Shown: positions 36,126-44,417 of the stretch, piece by piece
Position numbering within the stretch: position 1 is the first letter of the stretch
Layout: each line of letters starts with the position of its first letter
Assembly: GCA_031422195.1 (NCBI GenBank)
Contig: JANOPZ010000040.1
Location: 24,356-88,355, forward strand
Direction of reading: 5' to 3'
Length of the DNA: 64,000 bases
From: JALOTE01 sp031422195
GTDB lineage: Bacteria > Pseudomonadota > Alphaproteobacteria > Rhizobiales > Rhizobiaceae
Position numbers and translations under genes: made by a program
Notes under the pieces: generated by a model
Seen by the model: only the letters and a program-made list of their open reading frames with translations
Database searches by the model: none
Told to the model about the DNA's origin: nothing

Positions 36126-37622
36126 CTATTCAATCCCCAATTTCGCCTTCACTAAATCCTGCACGGTTTGCGGTGCGGCTTTACCGCCGGTGGCTTTCAT
36201 CACTTGCCCCACAAACCAGCCCGCCATACTCGGCTTTTCTCGGGCTTGCGCGGCTTTATCAGGGTTGGCGGCGATCATATTGTCAACGGCTTTTTCTATC
36301 GCCCCAGTGTCTGTTACTTGCTTCATGCCGCGGGCTTCAACAATGTCGCGTGGGTTCCCGCCTTCATTGAACACGATCTCAAACAGGTCTTTGGCCAGCT
36401 TGCCTGAGATGATGCCTTCTTTGATAAGGTCAATAATCGCGCCCAGCTGATCGGGTGAAACACTTGTCTGTTCAATGCCTTGACCTGATTTGTTCAATGC
36501 GCCGAGCAAATCATTGATCACCCAGTTTGCAGCGAGTTTGGCATCACGGCCGTTGGCAACCAGTTCAAAATAATCGGAAATTGCTTTTTCAGAGGTCAGC
36601 ACCGAAGCGTCATACGCGGTGAGACCCGCAGCCATCAAACGCGCGCGCTTATCATCTGGCAGTTCAGGTAGCCCGGCGGCCAATGCAGCCACAAACGCAT
36701 CATCAAACTCAAGCGGTAATAAATCTGGGTCAGGGAAATAGCGATAATCATGCGCTTCTTCTTTGGAGCGCATCGCGCGCGTCTCGCCTTTTACCGGGTC
36801 ATAGAGCCGCGTTTCCTGATCAATTTTGCCACCATCTTCTAAAACAGCAATCTGGCGGCGGGCTTCAACTTCAATCGATTGGCCGACAAACCGAATTGAA
36901 TTGACGTTTTTAATTTCGCAGCGCGTGCCAAATTCACCACCGGGTTTGCGCACAGAAACGTTGACGTCGGCGCGCATTGAGCCTTCATCCATATTGCCGT
37001 CACACGTGCCCAAATACCGCAAAATCTGGCGCAATTTGGTCAGAAAAGCCTTGGCTTCATCAGATGAGCGCAAATCCGGCTTCGACACGATTTCCATTAA
37101 AGCCACGCCCGAGCGGTTCAGATCAACATAGCTCATCGACGGGTGCTGATCATGCATGGATTTTCCAGCATCCTGCTCCAAGTGCAGCCGCTCAATCCCG
37201 ATTTCAACGTCTTCATAGCCACCTTGTTTGTCTGGCCCAAGAGAGACCGTCACCATGCCTTCACCAACAATCGGGAATTTGAACTGCGAGATTTGGTAAC
37301 CCTGCGGCAAATCGGGGTAGAAATAGTTTTTACGGTCAAACACCGAACGGTTGTTGATTTTGGCCTTCAAACCAAGACCTGTGCGCACCGCCTGCTTAAC
37401 GCATTCCTCGTTGATCACAGGCAACATGCCCGGCATTGCTGCATCCACCAGTGACACATTCGCGTTGGGTTCTGATCCGAAAGCTGTTGAGGCCGCCGAA
37501 AAGAGTTTGGAGTTTGAAGAGACTTGCGCATGCACTTCCATGCCAATCACGACCTCCCAATCGCCGGTAACCCCGGGAATGAAGCGTTTTGCGTCAGGAA
37601 TGCGTGTATCAACAAGGCTCAT
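36126..37622 (-). CDS. gatB: Asp-tRNA(Asn)/Glu-tRNA(Gln) amidotransferase subunit B
   Basis: A 498-residue subunit of the GatCAB complex that amidates misacylated tRNAs. Landmarks: WEVVIGMEVHAQV at the N-terminus, YFYPDLPQGYQISQ, LEQDAGKS, DLNRSGVALMEIVS and the C-terminal YqeY-like tail (LIKEGIISGKLAK, then KPSMAGWFVGQVMK). Length is normal. gatA and gatC are not in the window. Confidence 0.97.
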   Translation of the reverse strand: MSLVDTRIPDAKRFIPGVTGDWEVVIGMEVHAQVSSNSKLFSAASTAFGSEPNANVSLVDAAMPGMLPVINEECVKQAVRTGLGLKAKINNRSVFDRKNYFYPDLPQGYQISQFKFPIVGEGMVTVSLGPDKQGGYEDVEIGIERLHLEQDAGKSMHDQHPSMSYVDLNRSGVALMEIVSKPDLRSSDEAKAFLTKLRQILRYLGTCDGNMDEGSMRADVNVSVRKPGGEFGTRCEIKNVNSIRFVGQSIEVEARRQIAVLEDGGKIDQETRLYDPVKGETRAMRSKEEAHDYRYFPDPDLLPLEFDDAFVAALAAGLPELPDDKRARLMAAGLTAYDASVLTSEKAISDYFELVANGRDAKLAANWVINDLLGALNKSGQGIEQTSVSPDQLGAIIDLIKEGIISGKLAKDLFEIVFNEGGNPRDIVEARGMKQVTDTGAIEKAVDNMIAANPDKAAQAREKPSMAGWFVGQVMKATGGKAAPQTVQDLVKAKLGIE

Positions 37623-37695
37623 CAGTTTAACTGCCGGTTTGGTTTGGAAGACTTAACGACTAAGGGAATTTATGCGCAGCGGCAAGCATTTAGCG

Positions 37696-39468
37696 CTATG
37701 CTTTTGCGGCATCAATCACACGGAATTCAGCGGTTTGCCGGCCTTGCCAATGGTTGCGGCTGATCGTTCCGGCCAAATGTACGGTAAGCCCGATAGATTT
37801 CATCATAAAATCGCCAAGTATCGTGCCTGCTGCGCGAAACAAAATAGTTTTGATTTGCAACCCACGTTGAGAAGCCAACGTCACACGCAAATGGCCAGCA
37901 CTGAAATACTGCGCATGGGCAATTTTATGGCTTGGAAGCACAAAAACGGGGGCAGGGTTGCCAGTGCCGTATGGCCCGGCTTTATCCAGATCGTCGATCA
38001 ATTCCAGCCGCACACCTTCGGCCGATAATGCGCCGTCGATTATCAGAGCGCGGTCGCTGGCAAGCAGTGCCACGGCTTTGGCTGCGTTTTCTTCAAAGAA
38101 CGCTCTGAGTTCGCCGAGCTTGGCTTTTTCCATTGTCACGCCTGCCGCCATAGCATGGCCGCCGCCTTTGATCAGCAAACCGGCGTCAACCGCGTTGCGC
38201 ACCAATTTCCCCAAATCAAACCCGGGTATGGAACGTCCCGAACCGGTACCACCGCCAGAAAGATTAAAGGCAATAGCAAACGCCGGTCGTTGAAACCGTT
38301 CTTTCAGCCGGGACGCTAAAATGCCTGCAACGCCAGGATGCCATTGATCATGGGCGGCGATAATTACCGGCGGTCCGTCGCCGCGCGCCATTTCAGCTTC
38401 TGCCTCTTCTAAGGCCTGCACCAACATATTGGCTTCAATTGCTTGCCGCTCAGCATTGAGTGCATCGAGTTCCATTGCAATTCGATCGGCTTCGATCGTG
38501 TCGTTTGTCACAAGCAACCGCGCACCCAATGCAGCGTCGCCAATGCGCCCACCCGCATTAATTCGCGGGCCAATCATGAAACCAAGATGATAAGGATTGA
38601 GTGGCTCACCAATACGCGAAACTCGTGTCAGGGCGGCAATGCCAGCATTGGCCCCGGCACGGGCAACACTCAGTCCCTTCACGACAAACGCCCGGTTGAC
38701 ACCTTTGAGCGGCACAACATCGGCGATGGTTGCGAGCGCCACAATATCGAGCATCGAAAGCAAATCAGGCGGCTTGCGGCCTTCGCCACGGAGCAGGGCG
38801 CTTACAGCTACAAGTGCGATAAACACAACGCCTGCCGCGCATAAATGGCCTTCGCCCGAAAGATCATCCTCACGGTTGGGGTTAACCACCGGTACACCTT
38901 CGGGCAGCGCGCCGCCTTGCTGGTGGTGGTCGAGCACGACAACATCAGCGCCAGCCGTCTTGGCAGCAGCGATCGGTGCTGCGCTATTGGTACCGCAGTC
39001 AACGGTGATGATCAGTGAGGCACGCGCCGCCAATTGCTGCATTGCTTCCACATTGGGGCCATAGCCTTCAAAAATCCGATCAGGAATATAGATTTCTGCA
39101 CTGATCCCGAAGTGCTGACAGTAACGTGCAATGAGCGCGGAAGACGCTGCACCATCAACATCATAGTCACCAAAAATTGCGATTTTCTCGCCCGTTAAAA
39201 TTGCATCTGCAATGCGGCGTGCAGCCTGATCCATATCCGTAAAGCGGGCAGGGTCGGGCAATAAATCTCTTAAAGTCGGGTTCAAATACCGTGCAGCATC
39301 GTCATGTGAAACCTCACGACCGACCAATATTCGCGCCAAAATCGGCGAGGCAACTTGGTTTTGCGCCAACCGTTCAGCAACCGCTTCACCGCGCGCGTCG
39401 AGCCGGGCAAACCAAGCTTGGCCGGTAATGGAGCGTTCAACGCCAAGAAAAGGTGTGCTGCTTTGCAT
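37696..39468 (-). CDS. recJ: Single-stranded-DNA exonuclease RecJ
   Basis: A 590-residue 5'-3' exonuclease used in recombination and mismatch repair. The DHH motifs are complete: IFGDYDVDGAAS, IPDRIFEGYG, IITVDCGT, VVVLDHHQQGG and the DHHA1 region with GGGHAMAAG, followed by an OB fold. In most rhizobia recJ follows glpX; here it is separate and faces left. Its upstream region is shared with the small peptide gene and contains 13-bp tandem repeats. Confidence 0.96.
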   Translation of the reverse strand: MQSSTPFLGVERSITGQAWFARLDARGEAVAERLAQNQVASPILARILVGREVSHDDAARYLNPTLRDLLPDPARFTDMDQAARRIADAILTGEKIAIFGDYDVDGAASSALIARYCQHFGISAEIYIPDRIFEGYGPNVEAMQQLAARASLIITVDCGTNSAAPIAAAKTAGADVVVLDHHQQGGALPEGVPVVNPNREDDLSGEGHLCAAGVVFIALVAVSALLRGEGRKPPDLLSMLDIVALATIADVVPLKGVNRAFVVKGLSVARAGANAGIAALTRVSRIGEPLNPYHLGFMIGPRINAGGRIGDAALGARLLVTNDTIEADRIAMELDALNAERQAIEANMLVQALEEAEAEMARGDGPPVIIAAHDQWHPGVAGILASRLKERFQRPAFAIAFNLSGGGTGSGRSIPGFDLGKLVRNAVDAGLLIKGGGHAMAAGVTMEKAKLGELRAFFEENAAKAVALLASDRALIIDGALSAEGVRLELIDDLDKAGPYGTGNPAPVFVLPSHKIAHAQYFSAGHLRVTLASQRGLQIKTILFRAAGTILGDFMMKSIGLTVHLAGTISRNHWQGRQTAEFRVIDAAKA

Positions 39469-39543
39469 TTGGGTGGGTTACAGCGTTTTAGGTCACGATG
39501 CCAATCCTTCTACTGAATTGTGCCATTTGAAGGCAGAATCGTT

Positions 39544-39582
39544 CTCGCAACCTGTGCTCGCAACCTATGCCCGCAAACTGTG
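39544..39582. repeat. Three 13-bp tandem repeats upstream of recJ
   Basis: CTCGCAACCTGTG (39544-39556), CTCGCAACCTATG (39557-39569) and CCCGCAAACTGTG (39570-39582) stand head to tail, with a looser CTCAATGTCGCAAAC after them. They are non-coding and lie 76 bases upstream of the recJ start. Confidence 0.8.
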
Positions 39583-39649
39583 CTCAATGTCGCAAACAAG
39601 GCTTAATTCTTGCATTGTATGTATTTTGTTCCTATTTTGATCACTATCG

Positions 39650-39712
39650 TTAAGTTTTGATTAACTTGTGAACATTATAAGAACATGTATCGAACATAAT
39701 AGAACGGAGAAC
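39650..39712 (+). promoter_or_regulatory. CtrA-type site and clustered LexA (SOS) boxes upstream of a 28-aa gene
   Basis: TTAA-N7-TTAAC at 39650-39665 matches the CtrA consensus. GAAC tetramers begin at 39670, 39681, 39692, 39702 and 39709. The first three are spaced by exactly seven bases (GAAC-N7-GAAC-N7-GAAC), which is the alphaproteobacterial LexA operator in two overlapping registers. They overlap AT-rich hexamers that could be the -10 (TATAAG at 39676, CATAAT at 39695). Together they imply SOS repression plus cell-cycle control of the ORF at 39717; binding is inferred, not shown. Confidence 0.6.
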
Positions 39713-39716
39713 ACAA

Positions 39717-39803
39717 ATGGTTGAATTTGCGCAAGACGTCGCCGCCATGGTTGCGATCAGCTCATTCCTAATCACCATAGCATTTTGGGGTTCACTGATC
39801 TGA
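39717..39803 (+). CDS. 28-residue single-pass membrane peptide, putatively SOS-controlled
   Basis: This short ORF starts at ATG 39717 with GGAG seven bases upstream and ends at TGA 39801-39803. The peptide begins MVEFAQDVAAM and from about residue 8 to 28 is almost wholly hydrophobic (VAISSFLITIAFWGSLI), so one membrane helix is expected; charges are only Glu3 and Asp7. It is the only gene in the 431-base interval between recJ and dnaE. Overlapping LexA-type boxes and a CtrA-type site lie just upstream, and a weak terminator follows. The size, topology and inferred control resemble Caulobacter SidA, an SOS-induced division inhibitor of 29 residues; sequence homology is not claimed. Confidence 0.7.
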   Translation: MVEFAQDVAAMVAISSFLITIAFWGSLI

Positions 39804-39820
39804 GTGCATTGCGCGTTTTG

Positions 39821-39854
39821 AAGGCTGGATAATTAAAATCAGCCTTTGGGTTTT
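39821..39854 (+). terminator. Weak terminator between the small peptide gene and dnaE
   Basis: AAGGCTG (39821-39827) pairs with CAGCCTT (39840-39846) around a 12-base loop, followed by TGGGTTTT. The stem and T tract are modest. It would make the peptide gene its own transcription unit. Confidence 0.35.
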
Positions 39855-39899
39855 CGCACCGATCCGCGTTATATAATGCGCATTCGAAAAGAGAACCAA

Positions 39900-42800
39900 A
39901 TGACTGATATCACGCGCCCCAGCCAAGTGCCGATTATAAACCTTCGGGTGCATTCCGCCTATTCGTTGCTTGAGGGCGCTCTTCAAATCAAAGATATCAT
40001 TGCCCGCACTCTGGTGGATGGTCTGCCAGCCATCGCCATTACCGATACCAATAACCTGTTTGGCGCATTGCAGTTTTCGGATGCTGCTAAAACCGCAGGT
40101 ATTCAGCCGCTTATCGGCGTTGATATTGATTTGGTGTTTGATGGCGCTTTGGCGCTGCCGGATTTTGGCAATAACCGCATCATGCCACGTTCACCTGTGG
40201 TTTTGTTTGCCATGAACGAGACCGGCTATGAAAACCTTGTCCGCTTGGTTTCCGCGCTCTACCTTGAACCCCAATCAAATGGCCAGTTGCGCCTCCCGTT
40301 TGAAAATCTTTGCCGTTATTGTGAAGGTTTGCTTTTGCTGACCGGAGGGCCTCTTGGGCCAATTGGTTCAGTTCTGGCGCAAGGCCAACACACATTGGCT
40401 GAGGCCAGAATTATCGCCTTGAAAAATACCTTTGGTGACCGGCTCTATGTCGAACTGCAGCGTCCGCGCGGTCATGACAAAGCGGTTGAGCGAAGCACAA
40501 TTGAATTGGCCTACCGGCACGAACTGCCTTTGGTGGCCGTTAATGAAGCTTTTTTTGCTGACACCGGTGATTATGAGGCGCATGATGCTTTGCTGGCTAT
40601 TGCCGAAGGCACTGTAATTGCTGTGGATGAGCGGCGGCGCTTAACCCCCGACCATCATTTGAAAACCCAAAGCCAAATGCGCGCGCTTTTTGCTGACTTG
40701 CCTGAGGCGCTGATCAACACTTCTGAAGTCGCGCGCCGGTGCAGTTTTTACCCCAAATCACGTGACGCGATTTTACCGCGCTTTGTCGCCAATCCCGGCG
40801 GCGACCAAGTTGAAGCACTAGCCGCTGAAGCTGCAGAATTGGCCCGCCAAGCCCATGCGGGTTTGAATCAACGCATTGCAACATTGGGTTTAGTGGAAGG
40901 CTATAGCAAAGAAGATTATGTTAAGCGTCTGGACTTTGAGTTGGGCGTTATTGCGGGCATGAAATTTCCGGGTTATTTTTTAATCGTTGCCGACTTCATT
41001 CAATGGGCCAAACGGCAGGGCATTCCCGTTGGTCCGGGCCGTGGCTCTGGTGCAGGCTCGCTCGTTGCTTTTGCGCTGACCATCACTGACATCGACCCGC
41101 TTCGGTTCTCTCTTTTGTTTGAGCGCTTCTTGAACCCAGATCGTGTATCTATGCCCGACTTTGATATCGATTTTTGCCAAGACCGCCGCGATGAGGTGAT
41201 CTCTTATGTTCAGCGCAAATATGGACGCGAACAAGTGGCACAGATCATCACGTTTGGAACGCTGCAAGCTCGCGCCGTTTTGCGTGACACAGGCCGTGTG
41301 CTGCAAATGCCATACGGGCAAGTAGACCGGCTTTGTAAGCTGGTGCCCAATAACCCTGCCAATCCAACACCTCTGGGCAAAGCCATCAAAGATGAGCCGC
41401 GCTTTGCTGAAGAAGTGGCCAAAGAACCCATCGTCGGTAAATTGCTCGACATCGCCCAAAAGCTGGAAGGGCTTTACCGGCACGCCTCGACCCATGCTGC
41501 TGGCATCGTGATCGGCGACCGGCCGCTGCAAGAGCTGGTTCCGATGTACCGCGATCCGCGTTCTGATATGCCGGTAACGCAATTCAATATGAAATGGGTT
41601 GAAAAGGCCGGGCTTGTTAAGTTCGATTTTCTTGGCCTTAAAACCCTCTCTGTACTTGACGCTGCCGTGAAACTGGTGCGCCGCCGCGGTATTGAAATTA
41701 ATTTGGCAACGCTGCCGCTAGACGATGCGCCAACCTATGAAATGCTATCACGCGGTGAAACTGTCGGCATATTCCAAGTGGAATCTGCCGGTATGAGAAA
41801 AGCCCTAATCGGCATGAAGCCGGACCGCATTGAAGATATAATTGCGCTGGTGGCACTTTATCGCCCCGGCCCGATGGAAAACATCCCGACGTATAATGCG
41901 CGTAAAAACGGTGAGGAAGAAACCGCATCCATCCACCCGATGATTGACCATCTGGTTGCCGAAACGCAAGGCGTTATCGTCTATCAAGAACAAGTGATGC
42001 AAATTGCACAAGAGCTGGCAGGTTATTCACTTGGCGAAGCTGATTTGCTGCGCCGTGCGATGGGTAAAAAAATCCGGGCGGAAATGGAAACCCAGCGCAG
42101 CCGCTTTAACTCAGGCGCTATGGAGCGCGGGCTCGGCAAGCCGCAAGCCAATATGATTTTTGATCTGCTTGCTAAATTTGCTGACTATGGCTTCAACAAA
42201 TCACACGCCGCCGCCTATGCTGTGGTGTCTTATCAAACCGCCTGGATGAAAGCCCATTATCCCGTTGAGTTCCTTGCAGCTTCTATGAGCTATGATCTGA
42301 TCAACACGGATAAACTCAATGATTTTCGCGTGGAGGCTGGGCGTTTAGGCATCCGCGTCGTCGCACCATCAGTGATGACCTCTTCGGCGCGGTTTGAAGT
42401 TGCGGACGGCCAGATATTCTATGCGCTTGCTGCTGTTAAAGGTATTGGCGAAGGCGCAGTGGATGAAATTGCTGCGCGCCGCGCTGAAAAACCCTTCACG
42501 TCACTCTCTGATTTCTGCTCCCGCGTTGACCCGCGCTTTATAAATAAACGTGTCTATGAAAGCTTGGTTGCTTCAGGCGCATTGGATTGCTTCGGCGTTG
42601 AGCGCGCGGCTATGTTTGAAGGAGTTGACCGCCTTAGCGGGCTTTCAGCGCGCGCCCATGACAATAAAGCCTCAGGGCAGGGCGATATTTTCTCGCTTGG
42701 AGCGGGCGCGCAGGCCGAAACCATCGTGTTGCCCAAAGCCCAGCCGTGGCTGCCAACAGAAAAACTTCGCATGAATATGATGCGATCGGCTTTTATTTGT

Positions 42801-42920
42801 CGGCGCATCCGCTCGATGAATATCGCGAATTTCTTGAACGCCGCCAAATTAGAACCTATGCCGAATTTACCGAAAGCGTGCGGCGCGGTGTATCTGCGGG
42901 CAGGCTGGCTGGCACCGTAA
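39900..42920 (+). CDS. dnaE: DNA polymerase III subunit alpha, N-terminal part (frameshifted)
   Basis: The replicative polymerase subunit. From ATG 39900 the frame encodes the PHP domain (HSAYSLLEGALQIKD, ITDTNNLFGALQF), the polymerase core with the catalytic aspartates in MPDFDIDFCQDRRDEV near residue 420 and GPGRGSGAGSLVAFAL, and the finger/thumb region to PWLPTEKLR near residue 956. After that the frame leaves the family: the true continuation (HEYDAIGFYLSAHPLDEY) is in the -1 frame. One missing base in CTTCG(C)CATG near 42768 explains it. Residues after this point to 42920 are an artefact. The open frame reaches 39846, but family starts match 39900. Confidence 0.93.
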   Translation: MTDITRPSQVPIINLRVHSAYSLLEGALQIKDIIARTLVDGLPAIAITDTNNLFGALQFSDAAKTAGIQPLIGVDIDLVFDGALALPDFGNNRIMPRSPVVLFAMNETGYENLVRLVSALYLEPQSNGQLRLPFENLCRYCEGLLLLTGGPLGPIGSVLAQGQHTLAEARIIALKNTFGDRLYVELQRPRGHDKAVERSTIELAYRHELPLVAVNEAFFADTGDYEAHDALLAIAEGTVIAVDERRRLTPDHHLKTQSQMRALFADLPEALINTSEVARRCSFYPKSRDAILPRFVANPGGDQVEALAAEAAELARQAHAGLNQRIATLGLVEGYSKEDYVKRLDFELGVIAGMKFPGYFLIVADFIQWAKRQGIPVGPGRGSGAGSLVAFALTITDIDPLRFSLLFERFLNPDRVSMPDFDIDFCQDRRDEVISYVQRKYGREQVAQIITFGTLQARAVLRDTGRVLQMPYGQVDRLCKLVPNNPANPTPLGKAIKDEPRFAEEVAKEPIVGKLLDIAQKLEGLYRHASTHAAGIVIGDRPLQELVPMYRDPRSDMPVTQFNMKWVEKAGLVKFDFLGLKTLSVLDAAVKLVRRRGIEINLATLPLDDAPTYEMLSRGETVGIFQVESAGMRKALIGMKPDRIEDIIALVALYRPGPMENIPTYNARKNGEEETASIHPMIDHLVAETQGVIVYQEQVMQIAQELAGYSLGEADLLRRAMGKKIRAEMETQRSRFNSGAMERGLGKPQANMIFDLLAKFADYGFNKSHAAAYAVVSYQTAWMKAHYPVEFLAASMSYDLINTDKLNDFRVEAGRLGIRVVAPSVMTSSARFEVADGQIFYALAAVKGIGEGAVDEIAARRAEKPFTSLSDFCSRVDPRFINKRVYESLVASGALDCFGVERAAMFEGVDRLSGLSARAHDNKASGQGDIFSLGAGAQAETIVLPKAQPWLPTEKLRMNMMRSAFICRRIRSMNIANFLNAAKLEPMPNLPKACGAVYLRAGWLAP

Positions 42921-43372
42921 TATCGCGGCAAGAGCGCAACACTAAAACCGGTAATAAAATGGGCATTATTGCGCTGTCAGATGCCAGCGGCCAGTTTGAG
43001 GGCGTGTTGTTTTCTGAAGCGCTTCAACAATACCGCGATGTGCTGGAGCCCGGCTCAGCTGTTGTTTTGCTGGTCGCTGCAGAAGACCGGCCGGAGGGCA
43101 TGAGTTTGCGTATCCAAAGCGCGGAGCCGTTGGAAGCTATGGCGCGTGATGCCCAAAAAGCCATGCGCGTATATTTGAATGACGATAAGCCAATTGATTC
43201 GCTGCTGAGAATTTTAGGCTCTGATGGCAAAAGCGAGGTGAGTCTCGTCATGATCCGCGATGGCGGCGCCCGCGAAGTGGAGTTACTTTTACCGCGCAAA
43301 TATAATGCCAGCAGCCAAATTGCAGCAGCGGTTAAAGCGGTGCAAGGCGTAGTGGCAGTAGAGTTGGTGTGA
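42746..43372 (+). CDS. dnaE: DNA polymerase III subunit alpha, C-terminal part (frameshifted)
   Basis: This frame holds the last 200 or so residues of DnaE, beginning effectively at HEYDAIGFYLSAHPLDEYRE (about 42771). It contains the OB-fold domain (GRLAGTVISRQERNTKTGNK, then ALSDASGQFEGVLFSEA) and the C-terminal domain ending AVQGVVAVELV. The ATG at 42746 is inside the N-terminal part and is not a real start. Joined with the upstream frame, the protein would have the usual 1150-1170 residues of alphaproteobacterial DnaE1. Either a sequencing error, a true mutation or, least likely, programmed -1 frameshifting at GAAAAAC just upstream. Confidence 0.9.
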   Translation: MAANRKTSHEYDAIGFYLSAHPLDEYREFLERRQIRTYAEFTESVRRGVSAGRLAGTVISRQERNTKTGNKMGIIALSDASGQFEGVLFSEALQQYRDVLEPGSAVVLLVAAEDRPEGMSLRIQSAEPLEAMARDAQKAMRVYLNDDKPIDSLLRILGSDGKSEVSLVMIRDGGAREVELLLPRKYNASSQIAAAVKAVQGVVAVELV

Positions 43373-43469
43373 CTCCATTTTTGCTTTGTGTATAATTTCG
43401 AGGCAAATGGGAACCTTACTCTAGCTCTCAATCAACCGAATCAATATCTATAGAAATTAGGTCAAGCCA

Positions 43470-44417
43470 TTGAAAAACAACATATTACCATTGGCCGTTA
43501 CGATGGGAGATCCGTCCGGCATAGGGCTGGATGTGCTGGTTGCGGCGTGGAATCACCGGCATAAGTTTAACTTGCCGGATTTTTATGTATTGGCTGATCC
43601 AGTTTTTTTCAAACGCCAAGGGATAGCGCATGATCTACCAGTTCAGCCTTTGCATCATACCGTCAACGCCGTGCCGGGCATACCTAACCCCGCCAATGCA
43701 CGAGCCATATTGGAAGCGATAGACCGCGCTGTTGATGATGTTATGAAAGGCAAAGCCTCGGGTGTCGTAACCTTACCAATTGCCAAAAAGCCGCTTTATG
43801 AAGCAGGTTTTAAGCACCCAGGCCATACCGAATATCTGGCGGTTCTGGCGAGCAAATACGCCGGCAAGCCGGTCACTCCCGTCATGATGATTGCTGGGCC
43901 GGATTTGCGAACTGTGCCTGTGACAATTCATATTCCATTGAAAGATGTCATCAGCCAGCTGACAACGAAACTGATCATAGATACCGCAGAAATCACGGCA
44001 CGTGATTTGACCAAGCGTTTTGGTATTCAAAACCCGCGATTAGCAATTGCTGGCCTCAACCCGCATGCGGGCGAGGGGGGTGCATTAGGGCTAGAAGATG
44101 AAGCAATAATTGCTCCGGCCATAGCCGCTCTAAAGGCAAGCGGCATCAACGCTTGGGGGCCATTGCCAGCTGATACAATGTTTCACCCACGCGCCCGCGC
44201 AACCTATGATGCAGCAATTTGCATGTACCATGATCAGGCGCTTGTGCCTGCTAAAACGCTGGCTTTTGACGAGGGCGTCAATGTGACTTTGGGTCTGCCA
44301 TTTATCCGTACTTCGCCCGATCACGGCACTGCATTTGATATTGCCGGTAAACATATTGCGCGGCCAGATAGCTTTATTGCTGCTTTGAAAATGGCAGCAG
44401 AAATGGCAAATCAATAA
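43470..44417 (+). CDS. pdxA: 4-hydroxythreonine-4-phosphate dehydrogenase
   Basis: Pyridoxal phosphate biosynthesis enzyme, 315 residues, slightly shorter than usual. Landmarks: LAVTMGDPSGIGLDV, TLPIAKKPLYEAGF, GHTEYLA, GLNPHAGEGGALG and MYHDQALVPAKTLAFDEGVN, which carry the metal-binding histidines and aspartate. The start is TTG at 43470 with TTAGG eight bases ahead; no earlier ATG fits. Its TAA overlaps the rsmA ATG in TAATG, so the two are coupled. Confidence 0.95.
   Translation: MKNNILPLAVTMGDPSGIGLDVLVAAWNHRHKFNLPDFYVLADPVFFKRQGIAHDLPVQPLHHTVNAVPGIPNPANARAILEAIDRAVDDVMKGKASGVVTLPIAKKPLYEAGFKHPGHTEYLAVLASKYAGKPVTPVMMIAGPDLRTVPVTIHIPLKDVISQLTTKLIIDTAEITARDLTKRFGIQNPRLAIAGLNPHAGEGGALGLEDEAIIAPAIAALKASGINAWGPLPADTMFHPRARATYDAAICMYHDQALVPAKTLAFDEGVNVTLGLPFIRTSPDHGTAFDIAGKHIARPDSFIAALKMAAEMANQ

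Noticed and set aside
40980..41582. 200-codon minus-strand ORF
   Set aside because: Antisense to the catalytic core of dnaE; no recognisable features.
43024..43431. 135-codon minus-strand ORF starting MRARVRFPFAS, tRNA-derived in appearance
   Set aside because: The region was checked for a tRNA and does not fold into a cloverleaf; the ORF is antisense to the end of dnaE.
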